Shown here: piece after piece, positions 35,893 through 44,100 of the stretch | Numbering within the stretch: the first letter of the stretch is position 1 | Layout of the letters: each line of letters begins with the position of its first letter | DNA from: Rhizobium terrae | Lineage (GTDB): Bacteria > Pseudomonadota > Alphaproteobacteria > Rhizobiales > Rhizobiaceae | DNA: 64,000 bases | Assembly (NCBI RefSeq): GCF_003425685.1 | Contig: NZ_QJKM01000014.1 | Location: forward strand, 1 to 64,000 | Direction of reading: 5' to 3' | Translations under genes and position numbers: made by a program | Notes under the pieces: model-generated | The model's input: only the letters and a program-made list of their open reading frames with translations | The model's database searches: none | What the model was told of the DNA's origin: nothing

Positions 35893-36750
35893 ATGGCGCT
35901 TCTGCAAATCGAAAATCTCACCGTCGAATTCGAAACCGCCACCGGCTGGTTCAAGGCCGTCGACGGCGTCTCCATGTCCGTTGAAAAGGGCGAGGTTCTC
36001 GCCATCGTCGGCGAATCCGGCTCCGGCAAGTCCGTCGCCATGCTGGCCGTCATGGGCCTGCTCCCCTGGACCGCGAAGATCACGGCCGACAAGCTTCTCT
36101 TCGAAGGCCGCGACATGCAGAACATCAGCCCGGCCGAGCGCCGCAAGCTGATCGGCAAGGATATCGCGATGATCTTCCAGGAGCCGATCGCCAGCCTCAA
36201 TCCGTGTTTCACGGTCGGCTTCCAGATCGAGGAAGTGCTGCGCGTCCATCTCGGCCTGGACAGACAAGCCCGCCGCGCCCGCGCCATCGAACTGTTCAGG
36301 CAGGTCGGCCTGCCCAATCCGGAAGAGCGGCTCAGCCACTTTCCGCACCAGATGTCCGGCGGCCAGTGCCAGCGCGTGATGATCGCGATCGCCATCGCCT
36401 GCAATCCCAAGCTCCTGATCGCCGACGAGCCGACGACCGCGCTCGACGTGACGATCCAGAAGCAGATCCTCGACCTCATCATGGCGCTGCAGGCGAAAAA
36501 CGGCATGGGCCTCATCATGATCACCCATGACATGGGCGTCGTCGCCGAGACCGCCGACCGCGTCGTCGTGCAGTACAAGGGCCGCAAGATGGAGGAAGCC
36601 GACGTGCTCTCCCTCTTCGAAAGCCCGAAGAGCAACTATACCAAGGCGCTTCTGGCGGCCCTGCCGGAAAACGCCACCGGCGACCGCCTCACCACCGTTT
36701 CCGCCTTCTTCGACGGCAATCCGGAACCCGCTCCGGGAGTGAACGCCTGA
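35893..36750 (+). CDS. dppD: Dipeptide-type ABC transporter ATPase
   Basis: The 285-residue cytoplasmic ATPase has Walker A GESGSGKS (about 39), signature MSGGQCQRVMIAIAIA, Walker B LLIADEPTTALD, and the H-loop ITHDMG. The signature has Cys in place of the more usual Arg (GGQCQR). The C-terminal oligopeptide/dipeptide domain is shorter than in E. coli DppD. Its stop overlaps the dppF start by one base (TGATGG at 36748-36753). Confidence 0.94.
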   Translation: MALLQIENLTVEFETATGWFKAVDGVSMSVEKGEVLAIVGESGSGKSVAMLAVMGLLPWTAKITADKLLFEGRDMQNISPAERRKLIGKDIAMIFQEPIASLNPCFTVGFQIEEVLRVHLGLDRQARRARAIELFRQVGLPNPEERLSHFPHQMSGGQCQRVMIAIAIACNPKLLIADEPTTALDVTIQKQILDLIMALQAKNGMGLIMITHDMGVVAETADRVVVQYKGRKMEEADVLSLFESPKSNYTKALLAALPENATGDRLTTVSAFFDGNPEPAPGVNA

Positions 36751-37601
36751 TGGACACCATGACCGACAACACGATGCTCGAAGTGCGCGACATCAAGCGC
36801 GATTACGAACTGCCGGGCGGCCTCTTCAAGCCGAAGAAGATCATCCATGCCGTCAAGGGCGTTTCCTTCAAGCTGGAACGCGGCAAGACGCTGGCGATCG
36901 TCGGGGAATCCGGCTGCGGCAAATCCACCCTTGCCCGCATGCTGACTTTCATCGACGAACCGACCGGCGGCGACCTCCTGATCGACGGCCAGAAGATGGA
37001 CACCCGGCCCGGCCATCTGACACCGGAGATGCGCCAGAAGGTGCAGATCGTCTTCCAGAACCCTTATGGCTCGCTCAACCCGCGCCAGAAGATCGGCGAC
37101 GTGCTGGGCGAACCGCTGGCGATCAACACCTCGATGTCGGCCGAGGAACGCCGCCATCGCGCCACGGAAATGCTCAAGAAGGTCGGCCTCGGCCCGGAAC
37201 ACTACAACCGCTACCCGCACATGTTCTCCGGCGGCCAGCGCCAGCGCATCGCGATTGCCCGCGCACTGATGATGAACCCGAAACTGCTCGTCCTCGACGA
37301 GCCGGTCTCGGCCCTCGACCTTTCGGTGCAGGCCCAGGTCCTGAACCTGCTCGCCGACCTCCAGGACGAATTCGGCCTCACCTACGTCTTCATCAGCCAC
37401 GACCTCTCCGTCGTGCGCTACATCGCCGACGAAGTGATGGTGATGTATTTCGGCGAGGCGGTCGAATACGGCACCCGCGACGAGGTGTTTTCGGACCCGA
37501 AGCACGAATACACCCGCACGCTGTTCGCAGCGACGCCGCGGGCCGATATCGAGTCGATCCGGGCGCGTGTTGCAAGAAAGAAGGCAGCGACTGCGGCCTG
37601 A
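36750..37601 (+). CDS. dppF: Dipeptide-type ABC transporter ATPase
   Basis: The 283-residue partner ATPase has Walker A GESGCGKST (about 53), the DppF/OppF-typical NPYGSLNPRQKIGDVLGEPL after the Q-loop, signature FSGGQRQRIAIARAL, Walker B LLVLDEPVSALD and ISHDLS. It completes the importer. A short GC hairpin (CGCCTG-CT-CAGGCG) follows the stop without a T-tract. The operon ends here, ahead of a 1.4-kb gene-poor region. Confidence 0.94.
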   Translation: MDTMTDNTMLEVRDIKRDYELPGGLFKPKKIIHAVKGVSFKLERGKTLAIVGESGCGKSTLARMLTFIDEPTGGDLLIDGQKMDTRPGHLTPEMRQKVQIVFQNPYGSLNPRQKIGDVLGEPLAINTSMSAEERRHRATEMLKKVGLGPEHYNRYPHMFSGGQRQRIAIARALMMNPKLLVLDEPVSALDLSVQAQVLNLLADLQDEFGLTYVFISHDLSVVRYIADEVMVMYFGEAVEYGTRDEVFSDPKHEYTRTLFAATPRADIESIRARVARKKAATAA

Positions 37602-38460
37602 CTAACGCCGCGCCTGCTCAGGCGGGGCGCTCCCCATGTCGGCGCTGCGCATGACGCTTTCCGAAAGCCGGAATGGATTTTCAAGAAGCGCAATGCTCGG
37701 GAATATGGTCATTGGGGGGCCTAAGAAAGGCAGTGACGCGTGTTACCCCCTTTGCCCGCCGACATCCCTTGGTGGAGAGACCACAAGCGGCACTGCCTTT
37801 CCGCCAGACTGACCAGGTGCTGACCAGCAACACCGAATGTGCCCAACGTTTCGGGCTCCATCGCAACATGTTTGGCGAAGCCGGTGCCCCGGCCAATCTC
37901 CCTCTTGTAGAGGAGATGCCCTGCCGGACCGAGGGGATGCAGCACAGCCTTCAATGCCGGTTTCTGTATTTCAACCGGGGACAAATAGCGGCGCCTTTCG
38001 AACATCTTCAATGACTTGCGCCATCTGTCATCCCCGCCCTCCTCTACTACGCCTATAATTACCCCGCTTCCGTCGCCGGAGTGTTTCGCGAGACGTTCGC
38101 GGGCAGGCGGGGGCCGGCGCCCTGGTCGGACCTGTAACGTGCAGGAAAGGCCAGGGAGGTGAAAGCCATGGAGCGCGTGCTTGCCAAGGCACGTGTTCCT
38201 GTCAAGCCTCCCCCTGGCCGCCGGGCCGGGTTCGGTTGAGCCGTGCAAGTGGCGGAAATGCCATGCAGCGAGGCGAGGTGATCACCTGTAGGGACCGGAA
38301 GTCCTGACCAGACGCCGAAGGCCACGCGAATGCGGAGCCACACATATAAACTAAATGAGGTTCCGCATTCGTGTGGGCTCTCCGATCTTTGAAAACCACG
38401 GCAGGAACCTGCACGCGGAGGTAGCAACGCGCCCGATAGCCTTCTATCAAATCACGCGCG
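37602..38460. other. Gene-poor, strongly structured region; possible intron or IS remnants
   Basis: I find no gene with normal coding character here, although several frames stay open. The stretch 38090-38300 is full of hairpins: an interrupted stem CCCTGG...CCAGGG around 38119-38159, CGTGC/GCACG near 38180, the palindrome GGTGATCACC, and GGAC-CGGAA-GTCC near 38291. On the minus strand near 38000 a short piece reads RRRYLSPVEIQ, which recalls the end of IS3-type transposases. These features could be debris of a group II intron or IS, or a structured RNA. None is firmly identified. Confidence 0.35.
38323..38375. repeat. Long hairpin with 14-bp arms
   Basis: CACGCGAATGCGGA (38323-38336) pairs with TCCGCATTCGTGTG (38362-38375) over 14 positions, counting one G-T pair, around a 25-base AT-rich loop. 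No T-tract follows in either direction, so it is not a standard terminator. It may belong to a structured RNA or be the scar of inverted IS ends. Confidence 0.6.
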
Positions 38461-38464
38461 TTTT

Positions 38465-38494
38465 TGGATCCTCGGGTCAAGCCCGAGGGTGACG
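38465..38494 (-). repeat. Intergenic repeat, copy A (inverted)
   Basis: The complement reads CGTCACCCTCGGGCTTGACC followed by CGAGGATCCA, the same unit as copies B and C but in the opposite orientation. The core CCTCGGG-CTTGA-CCCGAGG is itself a perfect hairpin. Such units are scattered in intergenic DNA of many alphaproteobacteria. Confidence 0.7.
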
Positions 38495-38643
38495 AATACC
38501 CTAAAGCATTTCCGGCGAAACGGAGGCGTCTCCAATGCTCTATCTCCTTGTTTTCACGCATCTCGGACGCAAAACCAGTTCCCCACTTTTGCTCGAATTG
38601 CCCCAGGATGACGGGCGCCTGGGGTGCCGACGAGTGCTGGGGA

Positions 38644-38747
38644 CGGCTCAGAAAAACAACACTGTCCCAACTCTTTGCTCGGGCTGCCTTGGGTATCGTG
38701 ACATCCCCTCCCCTCGTCATCCTCAGGCTTGACCCGAGGATCCAGGT
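38644..38747 (+). repeat. Intergenic repeat, copy B with diverged left flank
   Basis: The core CGTCATCCTCAGGCTTGACC followed by CGAGGATCCAGG lies at 38716-38747; one base change weakens its hairpin. Similarity to copy C extends leftward through GCTGCCTTGGGTATCGTG and GGCTCAGAA, so about 100 bases appear to be a diverged direct duplication. Confidence 0.65.
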
Positions 38748-38850
38748 AAAGGCAACAAACCTGCAACTCAACCGCAGACTCTTGTGCTCAGGGATTTCGA
38801 AGGCAATAAGTCGAGACGCCCGATTTAAACGAGGCGGGGCCTGAACACGA

Positions 38851-38947
38851 CAGGCTCAGAAGGACTGCCACCTCGCTGTTCAAGCTGCTTTAAGTATCGC
38901 GGCACCCCCTCCCCTCGTCATCCTCGGGCTTGACCCGAGGATCCAGG
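38851..38947 (+). repeat. Intergenic repeat, copy C with diverged left flank
   Basis: The core at 38916-38947 has the intact hairpin CCTCGGG-CTTGA-CCCGAGG. The left flank (GGCTCAGAA, then GCTGCTTTAAGTATCGCGG) matches copy B in order with substitutions. It ends 58 bases before the pbpC stop codon and is convergent with nothing. Confidence 0.65.
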
Positions 38948-39004
38948 CACAGGCGACAGACGCGCTCCGTCACAGCCGAACCCCATTGGGCCGGCTGACT
39001 GCAC

Positions 39005-41086
39005 TCACTCGACAAAAACCCTGACACTGGCGGCGCGCCCAACCGCATCGATCACCGTCAGTGTCGAATAACCGGCGCCCTCTGGCGTCCATTCATTGGT
39101 ACGCCGGCGGGAAAGATCCTCGAGCGGCTTGCCGTTGGCGAGCCAGCGGAACGGCGCCCGACCGCCCTGCAGTTTCAGGACGAGCGGCGAGATCTCGCCC
39201 GAACGTGCCCCGAGATCGACGCGGGCACCTTCAGGCGGATAGACGATCTGCGGGGCCGGCTCGCGCGTGGAGGCGGAAAACAGACCACTTGCGGTCATCG
39301 AAAAACGCCGCTGGCTGATCGGCAAGTCCGTCTGCGCAAGCCGCACGGCCCCGGATGGTGCCGACGGCAGCGGCGTGATCGGCACGCCGGATTTCGAAAA
39401 AGCCTCGAACAGGATCGGCGCCGCCGTCTGGTAACCGGCAATGCCCGGTACCGCGCCATTGTCCGGTCGGCCGACCCAGACGCCCAGCACGTAGCGCCCG
39501 TCGTAACCGACGGACCAGGCATCGCGATAACCGTAGCTCGTTCCGGTCTTGTAAGCGATGCCGAGCCGGCGGCTGCCCTGCGGCGGCAGGACATCGGACA
39601 GGATGTCGGCGACATTCCATACCGCCACCGGCTCCAGCAGCGGTTCTGCCGCAATGATGCCCGGCTGGTCCTCGATCCCGTTGCCGAGCCGGACGGGATT
39701 GCCGCGATTGGCAAGCGCCGCATAGGCCTGCACGAGATCCTTCAGAGTGATGCCCACACCACCGAGCCCGATCGCCAGACCCGGTGCCTCGTTGGGTGGC
39801 AGGACCGGCCGCACATCCGCGCGACGGAAACGGATCATCAGCCGCGATGGCCCGACCGCATCGAGCAGCCGCACCGCAGGCACGTTAAGCGACAGTTGCA
39901 GAGCCTGCCGCACGCTGACATCGCCCTGGTAGGTCATGTCGAAATTCTTCGGCCGGTAACCGAAGAAATCCGCCGGCCGGTCCTCGATGATTGTCTCCTG
40001 GCTGACCAGCCCCTGCTCGAAGGCAAGCCCGTAGATGAATGGCTTCAGCGTCGAGCCCGGCGAGCGCAAGACGCGCGTCATGTCCACCCAGCCGGAGCGG
40101 CTCGCATCGAAATAATCCGCCGAACCCACCTCGCCGACGATCTCCCCGGTCGTCACATCCGCCATCATCATGGCGAGGGAAACTTTGGGTGCGAGTTTGA
40201 CTGAAGCCTCCCGCGCCACCTGCTCCAGGCCCTTCTGGATATTCCGCTTCAGCGTCGTGCGATACAACTCGGCCTTCGGCTGCTTGCGGATCGCCGCCTC
40301 GGCAAGATGTGCGGCATGGGCTGGAAGCTGCAATCGCCTGTTGGGGATCGCGTCCCCCGCGGCGCGTTCCGCCTCCCCCTCGCCCGTGATTGCGGCAACC
40401 GCCGAGCGCATCAGCACCCGTTCGCGCGCCACCTGCGCCGCCTTGAAATGCCGGTCCGGCCGCCGGCCTTCGGGCGATTGCGGCAGGGCGACGAGAAGTG
40501 CGGCTTCGGCCACGGTAAGCCGGCGCGGTTCCTTGCCGAAATAGGCAAGGCTCGCGGCGCGCACCCCTTCCAGATTGCCTCCATAGGGCGCATGGGTGAG
40601 ATAGATTTCGAGGATTTCCCGCTTGCCGAGCCGCCGCTCGATCTGGATGGCGCGGACAAGCTGCAGAAGCTTTGCCGAGAAGGAACGGGTTTCGCGCGGC
40701 TCGATCAGCCGCGCCACCTGCATGGAAAGGGTCGATGCGCCGGACACGATCTGGCCATGGCTGACGAGTTGCCAGGCTGCCCGGCCGACCGCCCAAGGGT
40801 CGACGCCCGCGTGATCGTAAAACCGCTGGTCCTCATAGGCGACCAGCATTTTCAGAAAACGCTGGTCCACATCCTCCGGTACCGTCTTCAGCCGCCAGCG
40901 GCCCTCCGGCGTCGCGAAGGCGCGCAAAAGCTCGCCGTCCTTGTCCAACACTTCGGCCGAGACGATCTTCACCTTGTCGAGCGGCGGTGGATAGGCCTTG
41001 TCGGCCGCATCGAGACCGACGACCGCCCCCGCCGCCAATAGAAGGCAGGCGCCGAGGCCGATCGAGACTTTCCACCGAAACTTCAT
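39005..41086 (-). CDS. pbpC: Penicillin-binding protein 1C
   Basis: The 693-residue bifunctional peptidoglycan synthase has an N-terminal membrane anchor (about 8-25), a GT51 transglycosylase domain with VAYEDQRFYDHAGVD (about 82), GASTLSMQ and RKREILEIYLT-like motif (GKREILEIYLTHAPYGG), and a transpeptidase domain with SPGSTLKPF (about 344) and KTGTS (about 513). The C-terminal BiPBP_C domain (about 600-690) marks it as PBP1C. It is 16 bases downstream of the alpha-2-macroglobulin gene, the same order as yfhM-pbpC in E. coli, so the two are likely translated from one mRNA. Confidence 0.95.
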   Translation of the reverse strand: MKFRWKVSIGLGACLLLAAGAVVGLDAADKAYPPPLDKVKIVSAEVLDKDGELLRAFATPEGRWRLKTVPEDVDQRFLKMLVAYEDQRFYDHAGVDPWAVGRAAWQLVSHGQIVSGASTLSMQVARLIEPRETRSFSAKLLQLVRAIQIERRLGKREILEIYLTHAPYGGNLEGVRAASLAYFGKEPRRLTVAEAALLVALPQSPEGRRPDRHFKAAQVARERVLMRSAVAAITGEGEAERAAGDAIPNRRLQLPAHAAHLAEAAIRKQPKAELYRTTLKRNIQKGLEQVAREASVKLAPKVSLAMMMADVTTGEIVGEVGSADYFDASRSGWVDMTRVLRSPGSTLKPFIYGLAFEQGLVSQETIIEDRPADFFGYRPKNFDMTYQGDVSVRQALQLSLNVPAVRLLDAVGPSRLMIRFRRADVRPVLPPNEAPGLAIGLGGVGITLKDLVQAYAALANRGNPVRLGNGIEDQPGIIAAEPLLEPVAVWNVADILSDVLPPQGSRRLGIAYKTGTSYGYRDAWSVGYDGRYVLGVWVGRPDNGAVPGIAGYQTAAPILFEAFSKSGVPITPLPSAPSGAVRLAQTDLPISQRRFSMTASGLFSASTREPAPQIVYPPEGARVDLGARSGEISPLVLKLQGGRAPFRWLANGKPLEDLSRRRTNEWTPEGAGYSTLTVIDAVGRAASVRVFVE

Positions 41087-41102
41087 GGCGACAGGCCGCC
41101 GC

Positions 41103-44100
41103 CTACTGCGCGGCGACCACCTCCATCTTGCCGGTCGCGGTGCGGGCCGAGAACTGCGGACGATACATGTCCTCCACCTGCGCCGCAGGGTGATCGTAGA
41201 CGCCCGGCGTCACGGCGCGGACGACATAGGCGAGATTGATCTCGCGATTGTCGCCGGCGCTGCGGTCGAAGGCCGCCACGAACCGGTCGTTGCGGAACTC
41301 CATATGCGCCGGCGTCACTTCCTCGATGAAGTCGAAATTCGCGAGATTGGCGCTGTCGACGATGCCCGGATTATCGATCTCGAAACCGGCCGGCAAGAGG
41401 TCGGTCACGACGATGCGCGACGGCCAGCTGTTCGTCTCGGTGATGCTTAGCACGACGACATAACGCTCGTTCTGCTGCACTTCGCTGACGCTCACCTCTT
41501 CGCCATCCATGTTGTAGTAGGTGCGGGTGATATCGAACCCGTCGCCGCCGGCCGGCAGCGGCTGGGCGGGAGCGGCCACCGTGGTGATCGCCGCGGACAG
41601 CGGGTCGCCACTGTCGTTGCGGATCGTCACCGGATGCACCATCAGCGCATCGCCGGGCATCTGCGACATCAGCGTGCCGCGATGATCGGCGCCATTGACG
41701 TTGAGGCGAAGGTTCTGGTCGCCGTTCTGCAGGGCGCGGGCGGCGAGCAGCATCCAGGTCTGTTCCTGGGTGCTGGTATATTTCTTGGCGGCCCATTCCT
41801 TGGCGACAACGTTTGCGAGCGCCGGGACGATCGGCGGCACCGGCTTGCTTTCGGCGGCGAGGGCCAGGACCGCGGCACCGTCACGCAGCGACGAACCATA
41901 GTCCGAGCGGACGAGGCTAACCTTCTGGACCAGCGCATTCTCCGACATCTGCAGCGAGGCGGCGAAGATGTTCCGCGAGCGCGCCGCATCCCCGTAGAGC
42001 GCCATCGCCGCGGCGATATGCGCCTTGGAAAGCGGCGTCGGGAAGTCGTTCAGCATCGTGTCGGCGTAGTACCGCAGGTCGCTGATCGCGGCCTTGCGGT
42101 TGCGGGCGAGTACATAGAGCGCATAGGCGATCTCGTTGCCCTGGTCCTTGACGTTGTTGGTATAGCTCAAGGAGTTCTGCAGGCTTTCCAGCGCCTGCAC
42201 CAGCGCCTGTTCCGGCACGGTATAACCCTGTTCACGAGCACGCGACAGGAAGTCCGTCACGTAGGAATCGAGCCACAGATCGCCGCCGCCCGGACCCCAG
42301 AGGCCGAAACTGCCGGCAGAGGACTGGTAGGAGAGCACACGGTAGATCGCGTCCTGCACCCGCTTCTTGACCTCGCCGTCTTCCGCAAGCCCGTTTTGGA
42401 CCGCCATTTCGCTGAGATAGAGGAGCGGCAGGGCGCGGCTCGTCGTCTGCTCGGCGCAGCCGTAAGGATAGCGGCTGAGGCTCATCAGCAGCGCCGGAAT
42501 GTCGAAGGCCGTGGAGCGGCTGACATTGACGCTGACGGAAGCACCTGGAAGCATGCTGTCGGCGAGCAGGTTGGAATCGACTGTCAGGCTTGCGCCGGGC
42601 TTCAGCTCGACCAGCCGCCGCTGGGTGACCGGCATGGCGGCCGGGCGCACGGGGATGTCGAGCTGCTGATAGACCGAGACGCCGCCGACATTCTGCAGGC
42701 TGATATAGACCGACCCGTCACCCACCTTGATGCCGGAAATCGGCAGCGTGACATTGGTCTTGCCGCCGGCAGCAAGCTTGACCGACCGCAGCGCATTCTT
42801 GCCGACGGAAACCGGTTCCGTTGTCATCACATTGAGCTGGTAGTCGCCTGCCGGCGCATCCGTATTGGCGATGTCGAGCCTGAGGTTCGCCTTGTCTCCC
42901 GGGGCCAGGAAACGCGGCAGGCTGGCGGTGACCACGATCGGATCGCGGATCACCACATCCTTCACCCCATGGCCGACACCCGTCTTCGACCAGGCGACCG
43001 CCATGACGCGCGCCGTGCCGTTGAACTGCGGGATGTCGAACGAGACGTTCGCCTTACCCTGTGCGTCGAGCTTCACCGGACCGGAGAAGAAGGCGACCAG
43101 CTTCTCCTTCGGCGGGCTTGCCTGCAGCGCAACACTGCCGCCGTCGCCGCCGGTGCGCAGCCGCCCGGTGGCTCCGAGCGAGCCGTCGATCAGGCGGCCG
43201 TAGATGTCGCGGATTTCAAGCCCCAGCCGGCGCTGACCGAAATACCAGTCGTCCGGGGCCGGCGGCTGGTAGCGGGTGAGATTGAGGATGCCGACATCCA
43301 CCGCGGCAACGGTGACATAGGCATTCTCGTTGGCGCCCGCGCCGGCAACTTGAACGGCAATGTTCAGCGCCTGCCGCGGCAGCGTCTTTTCCGGCGCTGT
43401 AATCGCAACCTGCAGGTCGCGGTTTTCCGGATCGACCTTCAGCCAGGTAATGCCGATGGCGCGCATCGGCATGCGGCTTTCCTGCGCCTGACCCGGACGA
43501 TAGAGCGTCGCCGTGACATAGGAACCGGCACCCCAGTCTGCGGTAACGGGAATGCTGACTTCGCCGCCGCTGGCGCCGAGGCTGACATTCTGTACGGCGA
43601 GCAGGTTTTCCGAACCGGCCGTCACCATCAGCTCGCCGGCATAACGCGACGAAATCTTGAGTTTTGCGGTCTCGCCCACCTTGTAGCTCTGCTTGTCGAG
43701 GGCGATCTCCAGCGCGTCCGGCGTCTCCGTCGACATCGCAGTCACGAACCAGCCTGCATCGAACTCGACGCTCGACGCCGGACCGCCGATGTCGGCGGTC
43801 TCGATCTCCAGGCGGTAACGGCCCCAGGTGACGGGCACGGAAACCTTGCCGCCATCGGCTGCCGTCACGTTGACGGTACCGTTCGCGACCTGGCTGGTGC
43901 GGGTCACCGGTTCGAAACGCCAGGACGAGCCTTCGCGATACCACTGGTAATCGCGCTCGACCTTGACGAGCTTCCAGGGGAGGCCCTGCTTGGCCTGCTT
44001 CTTGCCGTCGGCGCCGACGACGATGACGGAGAAATTGCCGACCGAGTTTTCGGCGAGATCGCCGGAAAATTCCGGCTTGATGCCGATGCGCGCATCCTCG

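Noticed and set aside
38213..38260. Resemblance of GAGCCGTGCAAG...GGCGGAAATGCC to group II intron domain V
   Set aside because: The GAAA-type loop is present but the lower stem does not pair in the required 34-base geometry, so I did not call an intron.
38059..38771. Overlapping minus-strand frames (38059-38427 and 38202-38771) in the gene-poor region
   Set aside because: Composition is not protein-like, one frame runs through the palindromic repeat, and no start signal is present. I treat them as non-coding.
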